Source: Ostrinia nubilalis
Lineage: Eukaryota > Arthropoda > Insecta > Lepidoptera > Crambidae
Direction: 5' to 3'
NCBI RefSeq assembly: GCF_963855985.1
Contig: NC_087117.1
Coordinates: 439,001 to 503,000 of the forward strand
DNA length: 64,000 nt
The translations under genes were made by a program, and so were the position numbers. Positions 41,601 to 56,600 of this stretch are shown here, piece after piece. The notes beneath the pieces are model-generated. The model saw only the letters and a list, made by a program, of their open reading frames with translations, was not told where the DNA came from and made no database searches. How positions within the stretch are numbered: position 1 is the first letter of the stretch; every line of letters begins with the position of its first letter.

Positions 41601-44600
41601 TCATCTTACTTCTTACTAGTCTTACTAATATTATAAATACGAAAGTTTGTGTGGATGTCAGGATGTATGTTACTCTTTCACGCAAACACTACTGAACAGA
41701 TTTTGATGAAATTTTACAGTACAGTACAGCAGTATTAGCACAGAATACATAATAGTAGCAACAGAAATCGCAATTGATCAGATGCCGACATTTTAACGGT
41801 AATAATAATAATGCAAAATTTCCAACGAACCTGGTGCATTCGAAATCGCACCGTAATACTACGCTCATAAGAGCGCAATTTTTTTGTGATCAGAATTTAT
41901 CTTCCTCGCAGCTCAAGCGTCAGGGTTGTATAAGCAAAGTAAAATAAATAAAAACTTAATTTTAAGAAGCATTTATTGTATTTACGATTGGTAAACGTTA
42001 ATCTAGTGGTGTTTGTATTTCGTACCATCTCCAAAGTACCTATTAATAAACTTCAGTGTTGCGATAATTCGAAATTGGACAAACGTTTTAAAAGGTGTAG
42101 TGTCGGAAACAAGACACGGTGAAGTAAAGTTAATGTTTTTATTAGCTAAAATTGTAATTGCCTCGCTCTATATTACATGGTTTCATATATCAATATGTGG
42201 ATTATGTAGTGGGATGTGTTACCACATAAATAATACATAAGTCTAGTAGACAAGTTATTTATTTCTGTAACACATTTGTTTGTAATTCCTGTTATTTTTA
42301 ATTAATTAAATTACTACAGTTAATTATTATTTCTAAATATTACGATCTTCCATTATAAAGAGGAAAAACAGTGCTGTTGGAACAATAAACCTTGATTGCG
42401 ACGATGATCGACCGAGCGTGTATAGGTACGCGTGTGTACATACAGGCGCGTGGCGGCCCTGACTGATTTGCAACTTAAAGTTGTCGCGAGCTGTAGGTAA
42501 TTATCTCGGCCGGCATAGGCGAGTGACAGAGGCCTGGTACTAGTCAGTCTGTGTTCAACTATCACTCGGGTCGGATGTTCCTATCGCAAGATCGTTGTTG
42601 ATTCACTCAGTTCCAATACGTCTCTAGAGTCTCTCTCAACTGAGCACTAGTGCTGTGTGTAATTATTCTCGTGAATACACTGAGTTTATTAATTTCTACG
42701 AGTGGATTTCATTTTTCCTGGGACCTAAACCAGAAGACCCTGTCGCCAGCGACAGCGGACGCTCATCCATCCCTGGCGTCGACCAGAATAACAATATACA
42801 CCACTACAGTTTTATCACCCAAAAAAAATTTCTGGGTAATGAGTTATTGTTGTAGTGACAAAGGGGCGGAGCCGGTGTCGCAACAATATGCCCAAAAACA
42901 GAACATATTGCTTGTGAAAGCAATGATGACAGGAGCGTCGGCATAATGTAAACAGTTTACATTGCTTGCATACTACTAAAGGTTATTCGAACGTTGAATA
43001 CTGATATCGCAGTGGATAATGAGTACATATTTTGATATCTTTGTGTGTGTGAATTTATAATGCGACACTGAGTTTCGAACTCAGCGCATTACTTAGCATC
43101 TCTCTATATCTCTATGGAAGCAAGTTAAATCCAAAATAACATTCTACACCTTTTTAACCTCGTCAGGTAATAATTTTAATAAGATACGAAGCGTCATCTA
43201 TCAATAGAGAATATACCTATTTTAGAAGTTAATAAATTATGTAAATATAAACACTTTAGTTAAATCGTAGAATTTCTAAAAACTAGTAAAGAAATCGTAT
43301 TGGAAACAATAAAATATTTATTAAAACGTCAAATTATCGAAGATTTTGACTAAAGTTTTTGAAAATATTTTATAACCTACATAGAAAACATTTAGGATTC
43401 TAATCGTGAAAGATTTTTTTTTCGTAGCCTATTGCCTTCAAACAAACAAATAATCAAATCTTTCCTCTTTGAGTATAGATTTAACAACAAAACTCTCTCG
43501 ATACAACGCTTCTTTTTCTTCTTCACGAAACAAAACTCAAAGCGGATAAATAAATAAACAAATCTTTGGACAATTTTACAGCGCCATCTAGTCCCAAAGT
43601 AAGCAACTAAGCTTCTGTTAAGGGTGCTAGCCAGCTTATTGGATATACTACTTACATACTTTTTATAATTTATTTATTAAAGACCCAGACCCGTCAAAGA
43701 AATTATAATTCATCATTTCAATTTCTGCTCAGCCGGTAATCGAACCCGGGACCTCTCGGCATATTAGTCCGTTTCGAACCACTAAACCAAACGGCCGACT
43801 CGAAACAGGGAACCTCTCGACATAGTATCAAAAATATTTGGTCGCCGTATAAATCACCGCTTCACGACACGAACGCACGTAAACGTCATGGCGGGATAAA
43901 TGACACAGGTCCTGCCTTGACGGGCGCTCGCGCCATACTAATCGATGTCGGCTTGCGCATTGTAATTTATACTGTTATTCACATCAATATTTTGACAAAG
44001 TGGTTACTAATATTTAAACAATAACTGTAGAAATCAATTCTCCAATGAATATTCTTTATTCTGGGATACCTTTATTGCTGTTATTGCTGTGTATTTAAAC
44101 CAAAAATTACGATCAAAATGTGACGTAAATCTTAAAAATTTGCTAAATTATTTTTAGATTTTACTCAATAATGGTAATGAAATTCAAGAATCCGTTTGAT
44201 TATTGGACTACAAGAATATATGTCCGATGATTACTATATATTTTTAAGTTTATTATATGAGCATAAATAATAGATACAGGACTTTGAAAATGAGTCTGCG
44301 GCAATTTTTCCGTAAAATGGTTGTGGGAGATGGGGCACTGCGAATTAAGCAAAAGAGTTTTAGTAAATCCGTTACATTAATGGTCAACAACAAGGATTGA
44401 CCTATCTTTCGCAGTTAATAAATAATCTCTGGGTGTTGCTTAAGATAGTAATTCATGCTTCCGAAATCTTAGAAATTCGCACGAAAATGTAAAATGGCTC
44501 TTAACGACGGTGTAGAGAGAAATCCGTGGAACACAATTTCTGACCTCGGGACTTTATTTAGCCTAGTTAGGTGGTGAACATAGCAAAAGTCCCCGCCCTT

Positions 44601-47600
44601 AGCCCTTGAGCCGGCGGGGAGAGGGGGGTTTAAAGGTACCACTTTTCGGTTTTTCGCTTAATCCTCGCAAACTATGCGTCCTAGTGACATGACTACTATG
44701 AACCAAAAAAAGCTTATTCAATTTACTACAGGTGAGACCGTCAAGTTTTTCTATATCTTGTATAGTTTTTGCGGCATCTGCTCTAGAAGGTCTGTAAAAT
44801 TGGAAATTTTATTGTTGTCTTACATGTTCCTTTCAGGAGAAAATCGACTAAATCAACATTGAGCAAACACTATAGACATGCGGGAGCATGTTAAGCCTAG
44901 TTCCAGGGAGGGGACTGCACCGTGCGTATATTTAGACGAACCAATTAGAGCCACTTTTGACTCCTCATCATTCAAAAACTCCTGTGCATTAACACTTCAA
45001 ATTTGGCTCATGTATTGAGACTTGCAAGATATACATCAGCTTCAAATTTCATAAATATACCTCAAACGGTTATTTAGGTATTGACGTTCAAAAATCGATA
45101 TTTAGAGCACTAAAATCTATCTATCACATGTGAAATGTTAAAATTTACTGGTTTTTTATTTGTTCATATGTATTTACATAACTACCTTTCTGGATGCCAA
45201 ATTTGATCCTTCGAGGTCATCTGGAATTGGTTAGAATTTGGTCTATAGGTCAGACATGTAGATTTTTGGACGTCAATATCTAAAGAACCGTTTGAGGCAT
45301 ATTTATGAAATTTGAAACTGATGTATATCTTGCAAGTCTCAACACATGAGCCAAATTTGAAGTGTTAATGCACAGTAATTTTTGAGTGATGAGGAGTCAA
45401 AAGTGGCTCAAAGTGGTTCGTCTAAATATACGCACGGTGCAGTCCCCTCCCTGGAACTAGGCTTAACGTCATGCTCCCGCATGTCTAGAATGATTGCTCA
45501 ATGTTGATTTAGTCGATTTTCTCCTAATGGAAACATGTAAGACAAAAATAAAATTTCCAATATTACAGACCTTCTAGAGCAGATGCCGCGAAAACTATAC
45601 AATTTATAGAAAAACTTGTTTATCTCACCTGTAGCAAATTGAATATGCTTTTTTTGGTTCAAAGTAGTCATGTCACTAGGACGCATAGTTTCCGAGGATT
45701 AAGCGAAAAACCGAAAAGTGGCACCTTTAAACCCCCCTCTCCCCGCCGGCTCAAGGGCTAAGGGCGGGGACTTTTGCTATGTTCACCTCCTAACTAGTCT
45801 AAATAAAGTCCTGAAGTCAGAAATTGTGTCCTACAGTTTTCCATCTATAATGCTTTATTGACTGGACTAATTATGTACCTTAAAATGTGTGGATCATAAT
45901 TATGTGATACATAAAATGTTTGGATCTTATGTGATTAATTCCGTTACCATTTTTTCTAAGATTAGTCTACGAATCTACGAAGACTGAAAGTAAATGAATA
46001 AATTCGTGATATAGAATCGTGAATCAATAGGCTGTATGCATCATATACTTGTAAAAAAACACCTTTTTTTTTGCAGCAACATACGTTTCCGGCAATAATG
46101 CTACAGGCGAAATACATAACAGGTAAATATCAGAAATAACATTATACCAACTATAAATATTTGTTAAATAAACTGTATTTCAGTTAGTCACGTTATAAAT
46201 TATAGCTTACATGTTATTCTAATGTATATTAAATATTTAATAATGTTAAGTTTTATTAAAATGCTTTCAGTATTTTTTGCATAAAACAGTAATAAACACC
46301 TATCCACCGTCAAATCTTTAATTTATAATCAATATTTAAAATATTTTCAGGCTAGAGCAAGCCTCCGAAGCCCTCCGTTCCGACCTATCAGACTGGATAC
46401 CTAAAACCCGGTCGGAGATCAAGTCCACGCTTCTAGAGCTGGCCGAGCGGCAGGTCACCATCCACTCGCAGACGCTGCTGAGCTGGGAACACGCGCTGAA
46501 GCTAGCCACCGAGGCAGATTCTGGAGAACTCTTCAAGACTGTGTCCAAGGTAGGTAGATATTTCTTCTATTCACAACAGGGAACCTGATGGAGAGTGATA
46601 ATCAGGCCGAAGGAAGGAGCTTCACCCGGAATCCTCAACCGCCGAGGTACTGGCTCTAGGCTTCCCTTTAGAATCCCTCCCCCCCTTCCCTCATACCCTG
46701 ACTTACCAATAAATAACCCCCCTCCCCCCTTATACCCAGATTTACCAATAAAACACTAGTACGTTGAATCAAAAGTACCAGGCCAACATAACTATGATGG
46801 AGCTCTTTTGTAATTTCTCGAGTCAAGAAGAATTCGAAGTAGCTCCTTCATAGTTATGTTGCACTGGTACTTTTTATTTGCTGTAGTATGGAGCATGACG
46901 TTATTTCTGTCTTTAGGGGGGGGCATAGACAAGTAGGTTGTCTAGGTCTACAGAAGAGTAGAAGAAGGTTGTGTTTTACTGGGAAGGAAATTCCCAGTTG
47001 TCCAACTGGTAAGACTCCAAAGAATAGGGGGTCCAAAGACCCGGTCGTAGATCATCATCATCAATCCACACTCCTTGAGCTGGCCGAGCGGCAGGTCACC
47101 ATCCACTCGCAGACGCTGCTGAGCTGGGAACACGCGCTGAAGCTAGCCACCGAGGCAGATTCTGGAGAACTCTTCAAGACTGTGTCCAAGGTAGGTAGAT
47201 ATTTCTTTTATCCACAACAACTGTGATGATCAGGCCGAAGGAGGAGAGCTTCACCCGGAATCCTCAACCGCAGAGGAACTGGCTCTAGGCTTCCCTTTAG
47301 ATCCACCCCCCCCCCCCCCTCATACCCTGACTTACCAATAATCCCCCTCCCCCCTACCAATACCCAGACTACCAATAAAACGTTGAATAAAAAGTACCAG
47401 GTCAACATAACTATGATGGAGCTCTTTTGTAATTTCTCGAGTCAACCAAGAAGAATTCGAACTAGCTCCTTCATAGTTATGTTTCCCTGGTACTTTTTAT
47501 TTGGTGTAGTATGGGGATGAGGCTTTTAAACGTTGTTTTTATGTCTTTAGGGGGGGGGGGGGGGGGGGGATAGACAACCAGGTAGGTTGTCTAGGTCTAC

Positions 47601-50600
47601 AGAACAGTAGAAGGAGGTTGTGTTTTACTGGGAAGGAAATTCCCAGTAGTTCTACTAGTAAGACTTCAGAGAATAGGGGGTACCAAAGCCCCGGTCGTAG
47701 ATCATCATCATCATCAATCCACGCTGCTAGAGCTGGCCGAGCGGCAGGTCACCATCCACTCGCAGACGCTGCTGAGCTGGGAACACGCGCTGAAGCTAGC
47801 CACCGAGGCAGACTCGGGGGAACTCTTCAAGACTGTGTCCAAGGTAGGTATTGAATAAGTAGATTTCTTCCTAGGCACATGAACTTGGTAGATTTTTGTT
47901 CCTACAGCTACCATCCCCCCCCCCCCTCCCCCCTTCAGACCCGTTAGGAGACTAGGCCTTCCCCCCTTACCCCTACTTACCAGTAAAACATCCTAAAATT
48001 TTCTGCTACAGTGAACAAAAAGTACCAGGGCAACATAACTATGATGGAGCTTTCAGCATCTCACCTGATGAAAAATTATTCAGGCCGAAGGAAGAGAGCT
48101 TCACCCGGAATCCTCAACCATAGAGAAACTGGCTCTAGGTTAGCTCCCCCCCCTCTAACTAATTAACTTACTAATAAAACACCTACAAACTTGTACTAGA
48201 GTGAATAAAAAGTACCAGGCCAACAAAACTATAATGGAGCTCTTTTGTAATTTCTCGAGTCAACCAAGAAGAATTCGAAATAGCTCCTTCATAGTTATCT
48301 TGCCCTGGTACTTTTTATTTGCTTTACTATGGAGCATGGGGCTTTTAGACATTTATTTATGTCTTTAGGAGGGGGGGGGGGGGGGGCATAGACAACCAGG
48401 TAGGTTGTCTAGGTCTACAGAAGAGTAGGAGGTTGTGTTTTACTAGGAAGGAAATTCCCAGTAGTTCTACTAGTAAGACTGCAGAGAATAGGGAGTACCA
48501 AAGACCAGGTCGTAGATCATCATCATCATCATCAATCCACGCTCCTAGAGCTGGCCGAGCGGCAGGTCACCATCCACTCGCAGACGCTGCTGAGCTGGGA
48601 ACACGCGCTGAAGCTAGCCACCGAGGCAGACTCGGGGGAACTCTTCAAGACTGTGTCTAAGGTAGGTAGTGTCAGCGTCGAACATTCTCTACGTCGACAT
48701 CTGAAAGAGACGATAATAGTATATTTCCATAGTAGAGACAGAGACAGACCACTGAGGCAGATGCTGGAGAACTCTTCAAGACTGTTTCAAAGGTAGGTTC
48801 CCCTAGGCACATGAATTTGGCAGATGTTTGTTCCTACAGCTACCATCCCCCCCCCCCCCCTTCAGACCCGATAGGAGACTATTAGGCCTTCCACATTACC
48901 CCCCCTTACCCCTACTTACCACTAAAACATCCCACAATGGACCTGGCGCACAATTTTTGTTGAAGATGCCAAACAAAACTACAAAAAATTAGAATGAATA
49001 CTGTGTTTTTACTTTTTTGATATCTTTAAAAATGACTGAAATATTCAAGCTCAAAGTGCGCTCTTCCGCTTGGGGCGATTTTCCGCGCGGATTTTGAAAA
49101 TGTGACGTAGTAACATGAAAAGCTGCATGTAAGATATTATCTGTGTACAATGGTTAGAATGGTTAGTAGGGGAGCCGAAGCGAGGATTTCGGGACTTACT
49201 AAAGAGTGGCAGTCTGGCAGACTAACATACAAGGAAATACTTTGTACCTGGTTGAGTACCTCTACTTAGTATGAATTTTTGATATAAAACGGCATTAGTT
49301 CTTATGCCTTTTACGCAAAAAATACCTCAATTAAGCCCAAATTTAAGACACGCAGCCAAACCTTGAGTGCCGATGGAAACTAGCCTAGATGGAGGACACA
49401 TGAAATTGAACTTCTGCTTCTTCATTGGTAAAGACTTATCATTTACCATACCTTAACATTTTGTATTCCATTTTCCAGACACTTTTTTTTAGCTTACTGT
49501 TTAAACAAAACGTGGGTTTTTTTAAAATCTCAAGTCTTTTGAACGCACATCTGAACGATGTCTGGTTTTAATTTCACCCTGTTTCTGCTGTAGACTATCT
49601 TCAAGGTAAACAGTAAAGCATAGGATTTTTTGGGTTCTCGCCTTCACTGCTTTTATCGCTACTGGAGACCTATCCTCGAGAGGGCAACTACTTCTATTTT
49701 TTATACTTAAAACTTCATTGTACCTATCATTTAATGAAAAGATAAACTAAAATTTATCAGCACAACGAAAATCTGCTTTGGCGCGTAGCCGCGCCAATGC
49801 AACGTGACAACTGCAGTTCGGACTTCTTTATGCGCATACAATAAAATTCGAACTATCGCACATTTTCTCTTTCTAATTCTAATTCAGTAAAAAATGTTTT
49901 TGAAACCTTCATTCAAAATTCAAAAGTTATTATCATATGACAGAACTTATGACCAGACTATGTACATTGAATAAAATATTTTTATTTTTATCATCAAGCT
50001 AAGCAGCCTAATAAGTTACTATGACACTCGAGTTAATCCACATTCAGCACCATAGCCTCCCCTTCTACAAGCCCCTCTACAAATGTCAAAATGTCACTTA
50101 ACCCTTTTAGCACCAGTTTTCTTTTGTTTTTGAGAAGATGTAGGTACCCAAATTTTTATTTCAGTTAAATTATAGTCCAGTCGTTTGGTACAAATTAACG
50201 TGGTTACCTGGAGAGTGTTCTGGGAGTTTTGAAAACTAGTGTTTAAATAGATTTCGCTATGCTCTCTGTTAGCCTGTTAGTTAAGTGTGATTGCCGCGCT
50301 CGTTGAGAGATTGGAAAAATGCTGCATTAGAGAAAGTTTTGATAATTTTACATTCTTTCCTATTTCGTCGTTACAGCCAAATGACGTCCACTGCTGGACA
50401 AAGGCGAGAGGCCTTTGGGTTTTCCATAGGTTTTTTACAATGAACAGTCCTGTGCTGCCCGCATTCAGGTTCTTCCCGCGACCTTTACCAAATCGTCGGT
50501 CCACCTAGTAGGAGGCCTACCCACGTTACGTCTTCCAGAACGTGGTATCGTATCTACGAGCTATGTGTCCCGCCCACTGCCACTTGATTTTAGCAATTCT

Positions 50601-53600
50601 GCGTGCTATGTCGGTCACTTTGGTTCTCCTGCGGATCTCCTCATTTCTGATTCGATCACGCAGGGAAACCCCGAGCATAGCCCGCTCCATCGCCCTTTGG
50701 GTGACCTTGAGCCTTTTTATGAGGCCCATAGTAAGCGATCACGTTTCAGATCCTTAAACTTTCCTATTTATTTCACGACTAGCTTATGTCTGCGGCCTCA
50801 CCAGCGTGAAATTCAGTGTCACAGTACGGCATAAATTATAGCCTATATGGTAATCTGGGTTACAAACAATAATATTGTACAGTTTCAACAAAATCCGTTG
50901 AGTACTTTTTGCGTGAAAGAGTAACAAACCTAAGACACAGGAATCTTCCTAGTTCAGGTATCAACCCACCAACGTCCAACATTCTGACTTTTTATTTTTT
51001 CTGATTATTTGTTATTATAAATATCATAATATTATCTGTTATGTTAGTGAGAAATAAACATGACTTTACTTTACTTCACTTTACATTACTTTAAACATCC
51101 AGACATCCAAACTTTCGCATCCGCGACTTCGTACGCGTGGACCTCGTTTTACTCCATTAGGGGTGGATTTTCGTATAATCCGCTCTTAGCATCTATAGCG
51201 CATACATAAATGTAAAAATGGCTTAATAGTGCACAAAATTGGCAATAGGTGGCATAATAATGGTTACTTTTGGGTTTGAAATGTGATTGAACGATGACAA
51301 CTAACAACAGTTGTCAGTTGGGTAAAATTTTATTTTATTTGGAAAAAGACAAAAAGTGGTAAATGGGTTAACGTGCGGGGGCTGAAAAATCATGTTGTGA
51401 CGTCACGCGCGAATATTGGAAATTTTTGAAAATTTTAAAAGGTCCGTAAACTTCTCGAGGCTCTATCTTCGGTAATACTGGATGGATTGAGGTGAAATAA
51501 AGACTAGTGTAATTTATGTGATCTAAACTTTAAATTAAATCATAATTTAACTTAATATTACAACTTATGCGTGTTGTCCATTTTCTGCTACAGTGAATTA
51601 AAAGTACCAGGGCAACATAACTATGATGGAGCTCTCAGCATCTCACCTGATGGAAAGTGATGATCAGGCCGAAGGAAGAGAGCTTCACCCGGAATCCTTA
51701 ACCGCAGAGGAACTGGCTCTAAGCTAGCCCCCCCCCCCCCCCCCCCTCTAGCTATTAAACTTACCAAAAAAAAATACTACAAACTTGTACTAGAGTGAAT
51801 AAAAAGTACCAGGCCAACATAACTATGATGGAGCTCTCAGCATCTCACCTGATGAAAAGTGATTCAGGCCGAAGGAAGAGAGCTTCACCCGGAATCCTTA
51901 ACCACAGAGGAACTAGCTCTAAGCTAGCCCCCCCCCCCCCTTGAAATAGCTCCTTCATAGTTATGTTAGCCTGGTACTTTTTATTTGGTGTAGTATGGGG
52001 ATGAGGCTTTTAAACTTTGTTTTTATGTCTTTAGGGGGGGGGCATAGACAAGTAGGTACTTGGTAGGTGTCTTGGGGGGGCGTCATAGACAAGGAGGTTT
52101 GTCTAGGTCTACAGAAGAGTAGCAGGTTGTGTTTTACTAGGAAGGAAATTCCCAGTAGTTCTACTAGTAAGACTACATAGAATAGGGAGTACCAAAGACC
52201 AGGTCGTAGATCATCATCATCATCATCAATCCACGCTCCTGGAGCTGGCCGAGCGGCAGGTCACCATCCACTCGCAGACGCTGCTGAGCTGGGAACACGC
52301 GCTGAAGCTAGCCACCGAGGCAGACTCGGGGGAACTCTTCAAGACTGTGTCCAAGGTAGGTATTGAATAAGTAGATTTTTTTCCTAGGCGCTTGAACTTG
52401 GCTGATTTTTGTTCCTACAGCTCCCCCCCCCCCCCCCCTTCAGACCCGTTATGAGACTATAGCTGCCGTCTATAAGCTAAAAGGCCGCTAAATGACATTT
52501 GGTCATTTTTCACTTTTTTAATGTAACGGTAATAAAAAAAAATTCTCTATCGATCTGTCTAGGAACGGTTATTCTATCTTTTACCGTTCTCAAGATATTT
52601 GTTTTCAAAAGGCAGCTAAATACAAAAAACAAAAACCTTACATCGCTTAAAGGTCGTTAAACGGCACAACTAGATTAGAAGGCAGCTATACTACTTTAAC
52701 GTTTGGATCGATTGAACATTTTTACTATCAATGCTTAGCTATAAAACAGTTAATATTCAACAGTTAACTAAAAGGTAGCAAAAGTATTTTTGCGGCTTTT
52801 TAGCTTGGTTACGTCGGAGTATAATACCTGGCATATACTTAACTAAAAGGCGGTTATACGCTCTTACCGAACTAAAAAGCAGTTAAAATAATTTTGCGGC
52901 CTTTAAACGTTGTAGTGTTACTACTTTTACAATTAATATACTATTATAGAAAGCCTTATTAGACCGTACGTAAAGTAAAATAAATATTTTCCTCTGTGTC
53001 TTGCATAACAAAAAAGCCGTTAAATAACAAAACATCGCTAAAAAGCCGCAAACTACCCATCTCGCTTGTAAGTATAGTTCACTTTGTGATACCGGACTAT
53101 TATGTATTCTGTGATACCGGACCAAATTTTAGTATGTTCTTAAGTATGTCTGTCGGAGCCCATCTGTAAAACGTCTGGTCCCGGAGAAAAGACATCGTCA
53201 AAACAGCAGCTGCAACATTTTGATAAATGCAAAGGATTCTGATTCTATGAATCTTACATGCATGTGGGGGGTGTCAAATGATACCATAACTGTTTTATAA
53301 AGGTATGATACGCAATATCAACTAAATAGTACAATAATGAAAATATTTCAAATTAAATGAAAATTACAGCTATAAAAACCAAATATTTTTAAATATAGCA
53401 TCGAAACTATACAAGATAGACAAAAAATACATGTGGCAGACATAACAAGCTACTCATTAGCTATCCAAAGAATAAAACTGTGACTCGATCAAATTGAAAA
53501 TGTCTTAGTTACATCGTTGTTAGTAAGGCGCTCCTTCTACTTCATGCGCGTGTAGTTTGTTAGTTTTAACTACTTTCAGTGGGAAATAAGACGAGTGAAT

Positions 53601-56600
53601 GACAATATTGTATGTTTATAAAACTTATAAGAAAGAAGAAATGCCACAGTATTGAAATGGATATAATTAAAAAAGAACATTAATAAAATCGATTGAAAAT
53701 ACAAAAATAAATCAGTTTTTCCTCGAAATCTACAATAAAATAAACTTGGTAGTAACCACCGTTTATATTTTGTAATAAATAATTTAAAACTTTGTTTTGG
53801 ATTAATAAGTACATATTTGTATCTAAGCTAAGTACCTACCTAAGCTTATAGGGGTCTTTATTTAGTTACATAATAGGCCAGTCAATGTCGACATCAAAAC
53901 ATCGTAAACACGCTTTTTTACAGTATTTATTATGTTGTTAGGTCCCTTTAGAGTTTTTACCTTTATTTGCAACAATGCGCCAAAATGTAACTTTGGCGCT
54001 TTCTTCACTGTTTTGGGGAAACTACCACAAGAGAGCGTTTTGTCGATATCGTTGCTTCATATTTTACTAAATTTAATATAGTTTGCCACCGTTTGAAGTT
54101 CATTCCAATGCTCTTAGTCAATTTTTTTGGAGATACAGCAAGTCAAAGGAAATAATTTATAATACTGAATAACTCAGGCGCTTATTTCAGTTATTTTAAA
54201 TATAAAAAATGTTTCCAGGTGTCTTTGTTTAATAGTTTTGTAAAGTCAATTAAATTTTCTACAATTTGAGCTTAATCTAGCATTCTAGAACCTTAAAGAT
54301 ATGCCTTGTCAGAGATAAAAATTTTTTTCGAAAGTAAACATCTCAGCACGGTCATTTGCATAAATCATGGGAGAGAAGTTGAAGAAAATATAATTACTTT
54401 TCATTTGATTTCAATAATATGGTATTTCTAGGTTTCATAGAAACATAAGTTTGCTCAAGAATGAAAACAGTAATAATGATAAAAACAGTGTACTGAATAA
54501 TGTTGGTAGCTAATATATTTAAATTTAAGAAACATAAAATACTATCATTCACTCGTCTCCTTTCCCACTGAAATTAGTTGAAACTAATAGAGTACAGCTG
54601 TCTGGAGTAGAGAGCGCCTCACTGACAACTATGTAACTAAGACATTTTGAATTTGATTGAGTTAAAAAAAACCTGAATAGATAATGAGTTGCTCGTTATG
54701 TGTGCTTTACATATTTTCTGTCTATTATTTATATTTTCGAGACTGTTAATTGAAAATATGTACTTGAGATTTTATTTTGATAAATATTTTCGTAATTGTA
54801 ATTCAGCTGAGGTTATTACACATATTACAGCATTATACACCACTTAATTACATTTAATTTGATACCCCACACATGCAAATAAGGTTGTTAGAACTAGAAT
54901 AAAGGCAATTTTTAAAATGTTACCCTAAGAAAATGGACTATTTTATTTTGTAATCACCATTCCCGATAGTTTTGTGGAAAAAAAGAACTTTTCTTTGCAA
55001 AAACTTAGTTTGATTTTATAAGTTAACGTTTAATTTTGCAGGATTCGAAAAATACAGATGTGGATAGTGCTAGCCTAAAAAGCAGTTATATGAAAAGGTT
55101 TAGTAATTAACTGCCTTTAAGTTATGCATAACTGTATTAAAAGTTGTTAAAAATTTTTGGAAGAGAAGTTAAGCGATATCTACTTGGCTAGAAGGCGGCT
55201 ATGTGTAATTAGCCGCTTTTTTGTTATGGATATGTTAATAACTTCCTGTCTTTTCTGGCAGTTATTAATAAATCCATAACTTAAAAGCAGTTATGATTCT
55301 TTAGCCGCCATTTAGTTCTGCACACTTGAAGCAAGCCTTAAAATTTTACAAGGTTAGAAAGGAAAATGTGTATTTATTGAATTAATTATTAACATTTTAC
55401 AAAATCAACTTACTTCATGTGAAAGTTGAAAAAAATACCTTTTTTTTGGTATATGACAACATGACAAAATGTTTATAGATACTGAGCAGCATCGGTTTGA
55501 AAATTTTGCCGCTTTTTTCTGCTCTAGCTCAAAATTAGATTTTGTCATTTAGCGGCCTTTTAGCTTATAGACGGCAGTTAGGCCTTCCATATTACCCCCC
55601 CCCCCCCTTATATCCAGATTACCAGTTAAAAAATCCTACAATTTTCTGCTACAGTGAATAAAAAGTACCAGGGCAACATAACTGTGATGGAGCTCTCAGC
55701 ATCTCACCTGATGAAAAGTGATTCAGGCCGAAGGAAGAGAGCTTCACCCGGAATCCTCAACCATAGAAGAACTGGCTCTAGGTTAGCCCCTCTTCCCTCC
55801 CCCCCTTTAGCTTTAACTTACCAATAAAACATACTATAAACTTGTACTAGAGTGAATAAAAAGTACCAGGGCAACATAACTATGATGGAGCTCTTTTGTA
55901 ATTTCTCGAGTCAACCAAGAAGAATTTCAAATAGCTCCTTCATAGTTATGTTGCCCTGGTACTTTTTATTTGCCGTAGTACGGAGCATGAGGCTTTTATT
56001 GGAATGTCTTGGGGGGGGGGGGGGGGCATAGACAAGTAGGTTGTCTAGGTCTACAGAAGAGTAGAAGGAGTTTGTGTTTTACTGGGAAGGAAATTCTCAG
56101 TAGTTCAACTGGTAAGACTACATAGAATAGGGGTCCAAAGACCCGGTCGTAGATCATCATCATCAATCCACGCTCCTAGAGCTGGCCGAGCGGCAGGTCA
56201 CCGTCCACTCGCAGACGCTGCTGAGCTGGGAACACGCGCTGAAGCTAGCCACCGAGCCAGACTCGGGGGAACTCTTCAAGACTGTGTCCAAGGTAGGTAG
56301 ATATTTCTTCTATCCCCAACAGGGAACCTGATGGAAAGTGATGATCAGGCCGAAGGAAGGAGCTTCTCCCGAAATCCTCAACCACAGAGGAACTGGCTCT
56401 AGGCTGCCCTTTAGAACACCCCCCCCCCCTCATACCCTGACTTACCAATAACCCCCCTCCCCCCTACCAATACCCAGACTTACCAATAAAACACCTACAA
56501 ACTTGTACTAGAGTGAATAAAAAGTACCAGGGCAACATAACTATGATGGAGCTCTCAGCATCTCACCTGATGGAAAGTGATGATCAGGCCGAAGGAAGAG

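Larger units (their letters stand above)
41042..45870. mobile_element. 4.8-kb inverted-repeat element, no coding frame seen
   Basis: Ends TTAGTCCAGTCAATGAATGC and ...TTTATTGACTGGACTAA. Inside the left end AAGAGCCATTTCACA... and GCGCGAATTT match the complement at about 44470-44505, so the right inverted repeat is split by the fold-back element 44528-45832. GTGTGGATCATAATGTGATA repeats flank both sides (about 40933, 45890). Short frames inside (42650-42946 and others) are not recognised. A B-box relic (43670-43800) lies within. Confidence 0.65.

Noticed and set aside
44674..45686. Two similar 62-aa frames on opposite strands
   Set aside because: They are the two arms of the fold-back element and have no other support.
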